Shown piece after piece: positions 34,465-41,770 of a stretch of 44,504 nt of DNA. Position numbers and translations under genes: made by a program. Source of the DNA: Nitrospira sp. (GTDB lineage: Bacteria > Nitrospirota > Nitrospiria > Nitrospirales > Nitrospiraceae); NCBI GenBank assembly GCA_005116945.1, contig SWDH01000028.1:219173-263676 (forward strand), given 5' to 3'. The notes beneath the pieces were generated by a model. That model made no database searches, was not told the DNA's origin, and was given only the letters and a program-made list of their open reading frames with translations. The first letter of the stretch is position 1, and each line of letters starts with the position of its first letter.

Positions 34465-34875
34465 TCACGGATTGTGCCGGCCTGATAGGGCTGATCTGCA
34501 TGAGTCTCCGGTACAGGCATGCGCACGACCGGTGAGCCGCAGGCGGTTACGTGCAAACCATGCATAGGCATTCAAGACAAGTGGCTCAACTAAAGAAAGA
34601 CGGCTGAGCTTAGCCAGAAACCCCAGGCCAACTGCCTCCCACATGGCTCGGAACACCTCGACGCCGGTGATCACGATCCCGTCAGCCCAACGGGCATGAA
34701 TCACTGTGGCTAGATCCGCTGCGGCAAATCCGCTGGATGCCGCATCATATTCCTGGCCTGAGAAGTCGCAGAATTCCAATTGTCGCCGGCGGTCTAACCG
34801 TTTCATAAGTGCGATCTCTCGTGCGCAAATCGGACAGTCTCCGTCGAAGAATACGGTAAGAGGGTATTGCGTCAT
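34465..34875 (-). CDS. Thiol-disulfide oxidoreductase of the DCC (DUF393) family
   Basis: The 136-residue protein begins with the family signature FFDGDCPICAREI, with C14 and C17 as the redox pair. It continues with the EFCDFSGQEYD strand and a VEVFRAMWEAVGLG helix, as in DCC proteins. DCC proteins are small thioredoxin-like redox proteins often found beside photolyase and flavoprotein genes. Its minus-strand orientation between an IS4 remnant and the carH remnant suggests it came with the rearranged block. No signal peptide is visible. Confidence 0.88.
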   Translation of the reverse strand: MTQYPLTVFFDGDCPICAREIALMKRLDRRRQLEFCDFSGQEYDAASSGFAAADLATVIHARWADGIVITGVEVFRAMWEAVGLGFLAKLSRLSLVEPLVLNAYAWFARNRLRLTGRAHACTGDSCRSALSGRHNP

Positions 34876-34889
34876 CTGACCGGCCTTTC

Positions 34890-35292
34890 CTTGTTACCCT
34901 CGGAATAAGGGCTGCCGCATGAATCGATCCAGCACGACATCCAAGTGAGCAAAGGCTTCCACGATCTCGATACTGATTTCACGAAAATGTGCCGCATGGC
35001 GATCGCCTCTTGTCCTTGGACGGCGAGATTGGAGACGTGACTCACTTCATCGACAGGACCCGGGCTCCAGTCCTTCTCATCGGGTAGCGCGAGAGAAAAT
35101 GACATGACCGTCAGATCAGGCTTAACCTTCCCGCTCCATCAAAAGTCTCTATAACGCAACATTCTCATCGGAATATTTACGATAGCGATTGGTACCTCTG
35201 ATCGGTTTCTGGAGTCCAAAACGCGATCTCTTACCAGAATGACATCTCTAGAGATGTTCGCGATATTTACAACTACATGATTTATATGAATA
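34890..35292 (-). pseudogene. Decayed second copy of the carH-type regulator
   Basis: Minus-strand translation in shifting frames recovers pieces of the regulator at 17158. ISRDVILV and RFGLQKPIRGTNRYRKYSDE match the MerR domain, and KPDLTVMSFS matches the KPDLVLLSL strand of the B12 domain. The start codon, the middle (W-x9-EH and E-x-H-xxG region) and correct frames are lost; about 600 bases are deleted. Its promoter, in contrast, remains near-perfect. Confidence 0.75.
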
Positions 35293-35309
35293 TTTTATCA
35301 CGAAGTTTT

Positions 35310-35338
35310 ATTATATTATAGCGTCTAATGTTTGTCAA
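35310..35338 (-). promoter_or_regulatory. Promoter of the decayed carH copy
   Basis: On the minus strand TTGACA (35338-35333) and the consensus TATAAT (35315-35310) are 17 bases apart. ACATTAGAC sits in the spacer as in the intact copy. Confidence 0.65.
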
Positions 35339-35397
35339 ATATTTATCACCATAACACTTGACACATTGGACACAATGGTTTATACATTACATTAGAC
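35323..35397. promoter_or_regulatory. Second set of candidate CarH operator elements
   Basis: The elements are ACATTGGAC at 35363, ACATTAGAC at 35389 and the inverted GTCTAATGT at 35323-35331. The inverted and first direct elements are 40 bases apart as at the intact locus. Retention beside a dead regulator suggests the surviving CarH protein may act here. Confidence 0.65.
35358..35386 (+). promoter_or_regulatory. Divergent promoter of zinc-ribbon copy 2
   Basis: TTGACA (35358-35363) and TATACA (35381-35386) are 17 bases apart, identical in layout to 18138-18166. It points toward the zinc-ribbon gene at 35440 and, further on, amoC3. Confidence 0.75.
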
Positions 35398-35439
35398 ATA
35401 CATATTACAAACAGTGAACCGAAACCTAGGGAGGCCATT

Positions 35440-35961
35440 ATGGCAAGAGCGTTCACGAAAAAAACGAAGACTGAAGAGTCCATGAGCCACACGTTCTCTT
35501 CTGAAGCTTCGCATGAATCGACATGCGCCAGGTGCGGCGGACTCATGGTGACCGACTTCTACATGGACTTGGTGCTCTGTATCGGCGAAACGGAGTTTGC
35601 CGCGAAACGCTGTGTGCAATGTGGTGAGGTTGTCGATCCCGTCGTTGTGGCTAATCGAGGAATTTCACATGACCCGGTCACAGCTCCGCCTCCTGGAAAG
35701 GTAGCGGTAAACAATCGCGCGATGAACGTGCGCGGGGATTCGCGAGGCAGACCTATTGAACAGGCGTTTGCTGTGCACCAGGTTCCGAGGGCCGGCCCAG
35801 CAGAGGTAGATGATCGACATCGTAAAGCAATGCGACCAGGTCAGAAAGATGGAGCAGGTTTCCTTTTCGCATCAAGGCAGGCGCCGCGAATTCGTACGGC
35901 GCCTCCCGCTGAGGTAGACAGGCCCCTCTCCACACCCCGGAGAGGCCTGTCTGCTCGGTGA
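35440..35961 (+). CDS. Zinc-ribbon protein, CTRCGG family (copy 2), with read-through tail
   Basis: Residues 1-73 are homologous to copy 1: MARAFT start, C29-ARC32GGLM, RC58-VQC61GEV and ANR. An AGGGAGG site precedes the ATG. The original stop is gone, and the frame runs 100 residues further through a decayed FGE-like gene tail (35731-35809) and two hairpins. The tail is Arg/Pro-rich and carries no domain, so only the first part is expected to be functional. It lies behind the second CarH-type promoter and about 115 bases before amoC3. Confidence 0.7.
   Translation: MARAFTKKTKTEESMSHTFSSEASHESTCARCGGLMVTDFYMDLVLCIGETEFAAKRCVQCGEVVDPVVVANRGISHDPVTAPPPGKVAVNNRAMNVRGDSRGRPIEQAFAVHQVPRAGPAEVDDRHRKAMRPGQKDGAGFLFASRQAPRIRTAPPAEVDRPLSTPRRGLSAR
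35731..35809 (+). pseudogene. Remnant of an FGE-like gene 3' end
   Basis: About 80 bases align with the end of FGE-like copy 3 (23441-23523): shared runs include GGATTCGCG, GAACAGGC, GCTGTGCAC and CCCAGCAGA. The remnant's own frame ends in a TAG at the matching place. It shows that the order carH-zinc ribbon-FGE once existed here too. Confidence 0.7.
35879..35952 (+). terminator. Two successive hairpins before amoC3
   Basis: The first is a perfect stem AGGCGCCG/CGGCGCCT (35879-35904) with a ten-base loop. The second is AGACAGGCCCCTCTCC/GGAGAGGCCTGTCT (35916-35952) with a two-base bulge. Both are inside the read-through tail of the zinc-ribbon frame. They could insulate amoC3 from the upstream promoter. 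Confidence 0.55.
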
Positions 35962-36077
35962 GCACAGAGAAGGGCGATACGAATAGGTGAACGAAGTGGG
36001 CTGTCGGTAGCGATCAGACAGGGGAAGGAGGTCATAATACGTAGTGGGTTCAATTCCATAACAAGGAGGTCAGTATC

Positions 36078-36881
36078 ATGGCTAACACAACAACATGGGG
36101 GGATAGCGACAAGAGCGGCTACGACATGTCGCTCTGGTACGATTCCAGGCCCCTCAAAATCGGCTGGTTTGCAATCTTGGGGGCGGTGGGGGCCGAGGTC
36201 GTGTTTCAGCGCGTCTTCGGATACACCACCGGCTTAGACTCCATGACGCCGGAGTTCGAAAACACCTGGATGAATCTGTGGCGGTTTAACGTGATCTCGA
36301 ACATCATCAACGCGTCCGCGATCTTTGGGTGGCTTTGGACGACGCGGGATCGCAACGTGGCCAATGTGGATCCCAAGACCGAGCTGAAGCGGTACTTCTA
36401 TTGGATGATGTGGCTCGCCTGTTACGTCTTCGGCGTGTATTGGGCAGGCAGTTACACCCTGGAGCAGGACGCGTCGTGGCATCAGGTGATTATCCGGGAC
36501 ACGAGCTTCACCGCGAGCCATATCATTGCGTTCTACTTCACGTTCCCGCTCTACATCACCATGGGAGTGGCGAGCTATCTGTATGCGATGACGCGGTTAC
36601 CGCAGTTCAGCAAGGCGGTGTCGTTCCCGTTGGTGGGGGCGATTGTGGGCCCGATGATGATTCTCCCGAACGTGGGTCTCAACGAGTGGGGCCATGCATT
36701 CTGGTTCGTCGATGAACTCTTTGCGGCCCCGTTGCACTGGGGCTTTGTGACCTTGGGCTGGTGCGGATTGTTTGGCGGAACGGGCGGCGTGGCGGCACAG
36801 ATTGTGGCGCGCATGTCCAACCTGTGCGATGTGGTCTGGAACAACGAGAGCAAGGACTGCTTGCACGTGATCCCGTACTAA
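36078..36881 (+). CDS. amoC: Ammonia monooxygenase subunit C (copy 3)
   Basis: The 267-residue AmoC has intact copper pattern D131-x3-H135-x12-H148 and the normal C-terminus CLHVIPY. The ribosome site AACAAGGAGGTCAG is identical to that of amoC1. The middle ([10 protein letters not shown]) is like copy 2, while the [10 protein letters not shown] segment and C-terminus are like copy 1, so it looks mosaic. The 3' half is almost base-identical in all three copies. It is followed by a strong hairpin, two mini genes and amoD, without amoA or amoB. It may supply extra C subunit with AmoD. Confidence 0.95.
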   Translation: MANTTTWGDSDKSGYDMSLWYDSRPLKIGWFAILGAVGAEVVFQRVFGYTTGLDSMTPEFENTWMNLWRFNVISNIINASAIFGWLWTTRDRNVANVDPKTELKRYFYWMMWLACYVFGVYWAGSYTLEQDASWHQVIIRDTSFTASHIIAFYFTFPLYITMGVASYLYAMTRLPQFSKAVSFPLVGAIVGPMMILPNVGLNEWGHAFWFVDELFAAPLHWGFVTLGWCGLFGGTGGVAAQIVARMSNLCDVVWNNESKDCLHVIPY

Positions 36882-36907
36882 ACCAGACCGTTAGTCTCGG
36901 TGGGTCG

Positions 36908-36938
36908 GCCCTGCACTCCGGATCCCGGAGCGCAGGGC
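36908..36938 (+). terminator. Strong hairpin after amoC3
   Basis: A 14-position stem (GCCCTGCACTCCGG with CCGGAGCGCAGGGC, one mismatch) closes an ATC loop 27 bases after the stop. No U-tract follows. It may separate amoC3 from the genes leading to amoD, or stabilise the amoC3 mRNA end. Confidence 0.65.
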
Positions 36939-36975
36939 TCCCCACAAAATCGACGAGCGTTAGAGGGAGGACCGT

Positions 36976-37101
36976 ATGGACCTGATCATCTTAGTAATTA
37001 TGGCTCTCGTGACGTTCATCTGGTGGGCGAGCGCCGCACGATGGAGAACGGCGGTGGCGGCACGACAGAAGACCGAAGTGGGTCGTCCTCGTATCAGGTG
37101 A
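36976..37101 (+). CDS. Mini membrane protein between amoC3 and amoD (41 residues)
   Basis: ATG with a strong AGAGGGAGG site encodes MDLIILVIMALVTFIWWASA, a single hydrophobic helix, followed by a basic tail (ARWRTAVAARQKTEVGRPRIR). The positive-inside rule puts the C-terminus in the cytoplasm. Its stop overlaps the start of the next small frame (TGATG). The position in an amoC-amoD group suggests an accessory subunit of the monooxygenase, which is inference; no homologue is recognised. Confidence 0.55.
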   Translation: MDLIILVIMALVTFIWWASAARWRTAVAARQKTEVGRPRIR

Positions 37102-37235
37102 TGCGCATGGCAATCGCCATCGGGGGTTCCAGTGGAATCGAAGGGGAGGTGAGATACTTGTCCACTTTCCCCTTCACAGGCTGGAGCCAGGTCACCTGGA
37201 CAGCGGGCGATGGTTCATTGAACGGTCCTATATAG
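37101..37235 (+). CDS. Small hypothetical protein coupled to the preceding gene (44 residues)
   Basis: ATG overlaps the TGA of the preceding mini gene by one base and encodes 44 residues without a membrane helix (GGSSGIEGEVRYLSTFPFTG, WSQVTWTAGDGSL). The stop TAG sits directly in the AGGAGGG site of amoD, 12 bases before its ATG. The tight packing favours a real gene, while the composition is unremarkable. It may alternatively be a decayed piece of a longer amo-linked gene. Confidence 0.4.
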   Translation: MRMAIAIGGSSGIEGEVRYLSTFPFTGWSQVTWTAGDGSLNGPI

Positions 37236-37247
37236 GAGGGTTTAGCC

Positions 37248-37829
37248 ATGCGGACATATACGGGCGCGATCGGCGCGATGGCGCTACTACTGGTGGCCGC
37301 CTGGTCCCACCCTGACCTCGCCGCGGCCCATGGCGCCGTGAGTGGGGAAGACGACCCCTGCCTCCGACGGGTCGGGGAGAAGGTCGTACATTTCAACGCC
37401 TATCAGCCGCAACACCAGCTGCGCGAGCAATACTGCACGGACATTCCCCAGGCCGGAGACACCTTTCTGGTCGTAGACCTCGTGGATCCAACCTGGCGCA
37501 ATGAGCCGGTCGGGATGCAGATCGTCAAGGGGTCCAGTGGGACTGATGGGGAAATCGTGGCCGAGATTCGCCCCAGCCCGCATCCAGACGGGGTGCTCAG
37601 GGGCGAAGTCCGTCTGGAAGAGGGCGTATATACGGTCACTATTGCGACAGAGAATCAGAATCTGATGAAGCGACCGCAGTATCGCTTGCGCGTCCACATG
37701 ACCGACTATCAGAAGCTGGTACAAACCGTGGTCGTCCCGCTACTGGGCCTGCTGCTCGCAGCATGGCTTATGTACAAGCTACTACGCTCGACGTGGCTGC
37801 GGAACTGGTGGGCTGTTCTCCGGTCCTAG
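37248..37829 (+). CDS. amoD: AmoD-like membrane-anchored periplasmic copper protein
   Basis: The complete 193-residue product has a signal peptide ending AAA-HG, a beta-rich periplasmic domain and one C-terminal membrane helix (residues about 164-183) followed by WLRNWWAVLRS. Cys38, His48, His56, Cys63 and Met90 are candidate copper ligands. A CuA-like dicopper site is known in a methanotroph PmoD. AGGAGGG precedes the ATG. It is a close paralogue of the truncated gene at the left window edge, so this genome has at least two such genes, one here beside the solitary amoC3. Confidence 0.88.
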   Translation: MRTYTGAIGAMALLLVAAWSHPDLAAAHGAVSGEDDPCLRRVGEKVVHFNAYQPQHQLREQYCTDIPQAGDTFLVVDLVDPTWRNEPVGMQIVKGSSGTDGEIVAEIRPSPHPDGVLRGEVRLEEGVYTVTIATENQNLMKRPQYRLRVHMTDYQKLVQTVVVPLLGLLLAAWLMYKLLRSTWLRNWWAVLRS

Positions 37830-38000
37830 ACAACCGGTCGTTCAGGTAGTTGCGAAATTGGAGAAGGCTGCATGTCAACGACAGTATACGGTTTCTTTGC
37901 GGTATCACGGGCGTCTCTCGCATGACGCACGATTGCACCACGCACCTTGTCTTGGAGACGATCGATGCGTGCGTACGATCAGCCAAGGAGTGTGTAGCCC

Positions 38001-38321
38001 ATGGAATCGAATGGGAGGTCAGATAAACCTCCACTCCCCATTCCGCAAGACGACGAAGGCGGTTGTACGCGTTGCGGAGGATTGATGATCATGGAGTATT
38101 ACCTGGACCTTGAAGACGATACTGGGCAAATCGGCATCACGGGCTTGCGTTGCAGCAGTTGTGGCGACGTCATCGACTCGGTCATTCTTCGGAACCGATT
38201 GAGCCCGACTCCGGATCTGTTGCACGGCGTGAAGCAGAGAAAGTATGCCCAACGGTTCGATCACGGCGAGGCTCCTAGGATCGGAACGGGCCACGGGGAT
38301 GGCACGAAGCCTGACGCCTAA
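38001..38321 (+). CDS. Zinc-ribbon protein, CTRCGG family (copy 3)
   Basis: The 106-residue product has C22-TRC25GGLM and RC51-SSC54GDVIDSV followed by RNR, the same pattern as copies 1 and 2. It starts at ATG behind AAGGAG and has a Pro-rich start (PPLPIPQD) instead of MARAFT. The C-terminal 40 residues after NRLSP are unique. No CarH-type promoter is seen upstream. It lies between amoD and the photolyase group, so all three copies are linked either to CarH promoters or amo genes. Confidence 0.7.
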   Translation: MESNGRSDKPPLPIPQDDEGGCTRCGGLMIMEYYLDLEDDTGQIGITGLRCSSCGDVIDSVILRNRLSPTPDLLHGVKQRKYAQRFDHGEAPRIGTGHGDGTKPDA

Positions 38322-38363
38322 CCGCTTGTTGGTCTTACTCAGTCCCGGTATGAGGATACGACC

Positions 38364-39278
38364 ATGCAAATTGTTGTGACAGGCGGAACAGGATTCATCG
38401 GTCGCCCATTATGTACCTCGCTCTGTCAGGAGGGGCATCGGGTCACGCTCCTCACGAGAAGGATTGAAACGCAATGGCCCTGTGCCTCGATCGTCACGGC
38501 TGTCGAGTGGAATGGCCGAGAGGGGGGAGCCTGGGAGCATTGTCTCGACGGTACCGATGTCATCATCAATCTCGCTGGTGCACCGATTGCCGATGGACGA
38601 TGGACCGATGCCCGCAAGGAGCTTCTGATAGAAAGCCGGGTCCTTTCCACTCGTGTACTGATAGAAGCCCTGTCCCGCTGCCCTTCGAGACCCCGGGCGC
38701 TGATCAACGCGTCTGGTATCGGCTACTACGGGGCCAGCGATGATCGTCTGCTGGATGAGGGTGCTGCGCGCGGCCAAGGCTTTTTGTCCTATCTCAGTTT
38801 CCTCTGGGAAGCAGAGGCGCTTCGAGCAGCAGAGCTCGGTGTGCGGGTCGTGATGTTGCGGACCGGAATGGTGCTCGAACAAGATGGTGGGGCCTTGCCG
38901 AAGATGCTGTTGCCATTTCGATTCTTCGCAGGGGGCCCGATCATGCCGGGAACCCAGTGGGTGTCATGGATCCACCGGCGCGACCATATTGGTCTGATTC
39001 ACTGGATGCTCGCAAATCCGAACGTCTCAGGTCCTGTCAATGCCGTGGCGCCAGAAGCAGTGACCATGAATCAGTTCTGCGATGCGATCGGACGCGTCCT
39101 CCACCGGCCATCCTGGCTTCCCGTGCCTGGCTTCGCGCTGCAGGCAGCATTAGGCGAACTGGGAACACTCATGACCACGGGCCAACGGGTCACTCCGGCG
39201 AAGGCGCTCTCCCATGGATATGTCTTTCAATACCCGAAATTGGAACCAGCCTTGCGGGCGATCTTGACGAAGGGATAG
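38364..39278 (+). CDS. TIGR01777-family SDR epimerase (YfcH-like)
   Basis: The 304-residue product begins with the NAD(P) motif MQIVVTGGTGFIGRPLC, then VIINLAGAPIADGRW, NASGIGYYG, and the WVSWIHRRDHIGLIHWML and GPVNAVAPEAV blocks that define TIGR01777. Homologues recur in light-response clusters with photolyase, DUF1365 and CFA genes. The reaction is not established. It is the first gene of a forward group that runs to the photolyase and CbiX-like genes. Confidence 0.9.
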   Translation: MQIVVTGGTGFIGRPLCTSLCQEGHRVTLLTRRIETQWPCASIVTAVEWNGREGGAWEHCLDGTDVIINLAGAPIADGRWTDARKELLIESRVLSTRVLIEALSRCPSRPRALINASGIGYYGASDDRLLDEGAARGQGFLSYLSFLWEAEALRAAELGVRVVMLRTGMVLEQDGGALPKMLLPFRFFAGGPIMPGTQWVSWIHRRDHIGLIHWMLANPNVSGPVNAVAPEAVTMNQFCDAIGRVLHRPSWLPVPGFALQAALGELGTLMTTGQRVTPAKALSHGYVFQYPKLEPALRAILTKG

Positions 39279-39390
39279 AGGAGATGCGTCATGGCTCCAG
39301 TGATCGGTCCATCTGAGTTCACTTGTGCTGCCGCGGGAGTCTCTGTACTCGAACTTGCACATCAATGATGATTCACAAGGAGGTAGTCAC

Positions 39391-39888
39391 ATGATGACCA
39401 AGACGATCAATGTCACATTCGCCGTACTGATGAGTGCACTGACGGTCGTGCTATGCCAGATCGCGGGGACGACAAGCGAGGTCCGGGCTGCTGAGGGGCA
39501 GGATAAGCCAGAGAGTCAGGCCCCGCAAGCACATGGGGGTGACGTCAACATGCCGAATGGTGTCATTGGCGTGTCGCTGCATGTCGGAGCGGAACGTATC
39601 GGCGATCCGGCGTCGCTGTACGTGGCGCACGTATATCCGGTGGGTCCTGCACAACAAGCAGGTCTACAGCACGGAGATGAAATTGTGACGGTAAACAGTC
39701 AGCCTGTCACCGGCAAGACCTATGAGCAAGTGATACAGATGGTACGTGGGGAAGCGGGGGCCGCGGTGAAACTGGGCATCAAGGGCGAGGGCGGCACCCG
39801 TGAACTCTCCATCATCCGTATCGCAAGCGAAACCCTCTATAAGGACCAAAAGGGCAAGATGGAACCACATGGCAGTCCTGCTCGATAG
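39391..39888 (+). CDS. Exported PDZ-domain protein
   Basis: From ATG 39391 (site AAGGAGG) the product has 165 residues with a signal peptide ending VRA-AE. The single PDZ domain spans residues about 60-145: VYPVGPAQQAGLQHGDEIV, VNSQPVTGKTYEQVIQMV and KLGIKGEGG. No protease domain is present. Periplasmic PDZ proteins of this size usually bind exposed C-termini of partner proteins. Partner unknown. The next gene starts nine bases after the stop. Confidence 0.85.
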   Translation: MMTKTINVTFAVLMSALTVVLCQIAGTTSEVRAAEGQDKPESQAPQAHGGDVNMPNGVIGVSLHVGAERIGDPASLYVAHVYPVGPAQQAGLQHGDEIVTVNSQPVTGKTYEQVIQMVRGEAGAAVKLGIKGEGGTRELSIIRIASETLYKDQKGKMEPHGSPAR

Positions 39889-39896
39889 GAGGAGTC

Positions 39897-40319
39897 GTGA
39901 AGCCGATCGGAACTGGTCGAGATATTCAACTGATCGGTGGATTATTCCTGATCGTCGGCACGATAGATCTCGTCATCATCGCACTGTTCCCCGCCTACGC
40001 GCTCAAACTATTCGGAACGGCGGTGACGGGGCCGGCCTCGTTTCTCGTGAAACTCCATGCCCCTGCCGTGCATCTGTTGATCGGCTACGGGTTTCTCTGG
40101 TTGCGACCTTGGGCTTGGGGACTCGCGCTGGCCTACGCGGGGTTCGGTCTGGTCAGTGAAGCTATGAACCAATTGGCGTTCGGCTTTAGCCAGATCCGGT
40201 CCGGTTTCATGGCGACGACACTCTTGTTTGCCTTCTATCTCGTCTGGCGGCGCACCACCTTCATCGATGAAGCCATGTCCGAGAACAGGCCGAAGCCGGA
40301 ACCACAGGAGTTACGCTGA
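39897..40319 (+). CDS. Four-helix membrane protein of the photolyase group
   Basis: The 140-residue product starts at GTG with AGGAGG upstream. Four hydrophobic segments are visible (LIGGLFLIVGTIDLVIIALF, LLIGYGFLWLRPWAWGLALA, a third around GFGLVSEAMNQLAFGF and a fourth MATTLLFAFYLVW), then an acidic tail. No family is recognised. Its stop overlaps the photolyase start (TGATG), so the two are co-translated. Possibly a small sensor or carrier protein; function unknown. Confidence 0.75.
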   Translation: MKPIGTGRDIQLIGGLFLIVGTIDLVIIALFPAYALKLFGTAVTGPASFLVKLHAPAVHLLIGYGFLWLRPWAWGLALAYAGFGLVSEAMNQLAFGFSQIRSGFMATTLLFAFYLVWRRTTFIDEAMSENRPKPEPQELR

Positions 40320-41770
40320 TGCGTGGGATCGTGTGGTTCAGACGGGATCTGCGGCTCAACGATCAGCCTGCTTTGACAGCAGCGTGCGAAGCCTGCAGCG
40401 ACGTGATTCCGCTCTTTGTGTTCGATGAGCCTCTCCTACAATCCCATGTGTTCGGCTCCGCTTGTGTGAACTTTATGCTCGGCTGCCTTGAAGATCTCGC
40501 TGCGTCGTTGGCTAGCCGAGGCATTACGCTTCAGTGGCGTCGCGGCGAGCCGATAGGAGAAGTCGTTCGCGCTGCACGCGAATGGAAAGCCGATGTGGTC
40601 TACTGGAATCGTGACTATGAGCCAGCAGCCATCGAACGAGACCGTGCCGTCCAACAACAGCTGGCGCAAATCGGCGTGGTCGTGCGGACCTTCAAAGACC
40701 ATGTCGTCTTCGAGGCTGAAGAAGTTCGAAGCGCGACCGGCGAGCCCATGCAGCGGTACAGCGCCTATCGCACACGTTGGTGGACGAAGTGGCAGTCGGT
40801 GAAACCGACCGTCCTGCCAATTCCTCAGTTGTTGACAGCAGAGAAGGCTGCGTCGTTGCCCGTTCCCGCTCCGTTGCCCTCGCCAGGCGACTTGGGATAT
40901 GAGCCGATAGCTCTCTCGATCGAGCCGGGGGAACGAAACGCTCAGAAACGACTGCATCGGTTCGTCGACGGTCCCATTCATTCATACATTACGGGACGAA
41001 ATCTTCCTGCCGTCGACGGGAGTTCGATCCTCTCCCCCCACCTTCGATTTGGAACCCTGTCGGCCCGTGCAGCAGTGCATGCAGCCCTCGCGTCGCTTGC
41101 ACAAGGCAGACGCGTCTCTCGTCCCGATGTTTTCACCTGGATCGACGAAGTGGTCTGGCGGGAATTTTTTCAGCAGGTTCTCGCCGCCTTTCCCCACGTC
41201 GTCGAGAGGCCGTTTCGCCAAGTTCCGGCGCCGGCTCCTCGTGTGCCTAGCGGAGAACGCGATCGATTGTATCAAGCCTGGTGTGAGGGGAAGACCGGCT
41301 TTCCGATCGTGGACGCAGGAATGCGACAACTGAATCACACAGGCTGGATGCACAATCGTGTGCGGATGATCGTCGCCTCATTCCTGATTAAAGATCTCCG
41401 CATCGACTGGCAGAGCGGGGAACGGTACTTTATGCAACACCTGATAGACGCTGACGTCGCGGCGAACAATGGCAACTGGCAATGGTGTGCTTCGACCGGT
41501 ACGGATGCGATGCGAGGGTATCGGATTTTCAATCCCCTCCTACAGAGCAAGAAATTCGACATCAAGGGCGAGTATATCCGGCGCTACGTACCGGAATTGG
41601 TCAAGGTTCCGCTAACCGCTATCCATGACCCCCATACGATGACCGTCGAGGATCAAGAACGGTCAGGCTGCCGGATTGGTCTGGACTATCCCTCGCCGAT
41701 CGTCGATCATCAGCAGGCTCGGCAGGAATATCTTGATCTAGGGAAAGCCGCAAAGGTGGGCCCATCATGA
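40319..41770 (+). CDS. phrB: Deoxyribodipyrimidine photolyase
   Basis: The 483-residue protein has the N-terminal antenna domain (IVWFRRDLRLNDQPAL) and the C-terminal FAD domain. FAD and DNA-lesion motifs include LSPHLRFGTLSAR, VWREFFQQVL, PIVDAGMRQLNHTGWMHNR and the WQWCASTGTDAMRGYRIFNP block. Class I CPD photolyases use blue light and reduced FAD to split UV-made pyrimidine dimers. It overlaps the membrane-protein gene before it and the DUF523 gene after it. In many bacteria this gene is under LitR/CarH control. Confidence 0.95.
   Translation: MRGIVWFRRDLRLNDQPALTAACEACSDVIPLFVFDEPLLQSHVFGSACVNFMLGCLEDLAASLASRGITLQWRRGEPIGEVVRAAREWKADVVYWNRDYEPAAIERDRAVQQQLAQIGVVVRTFKDHVVFEAEEVRSATGEPMQRYSAYRTRWWTKWQSVKPTVLPIPQLLTAEKAASLPVPAPLPSPGDLGYEPIALSIEPGERNAQKRLHRFVDGPIHSYITGRNLPAVDGSSILSPHLRFGTLSARAAVHAALASLAQGRRVSRPDVFTWIDEVVWREFFQQVLAAFPHVVERPFRQVPAPAPRVPSGERDRLYQAWCEGKTGFPIVDAGMRQLNHTGWMHNRVRMIVASFLIKDLRIDWQSGERYFMQHLIDADVAANNGNWQWCASTGTDAMRGYRIFNPLLQSKKFDIKGEYIRRYVPELVKVPLTAIHDPHTMTVEDQERSGCRIGLDYPSPIVDHQQARQEYLDLGKAAKVGPS

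Noticed and set aside
35661..35961. Functional C-terminal domain of zinc-ribbon copy 2
   Set aside because: The tail overlaps an FGE gene remnant in another frame and two terminator-like hairpins, and the paralogue at 18216 stops soon after the NR motif.
36900..37100. Longer version of the small frame ending at 37235
   Set aside because: It would start inside the amoC3 terminator hairpin without a ribosome site and run across the better-supported 41-residue gene.
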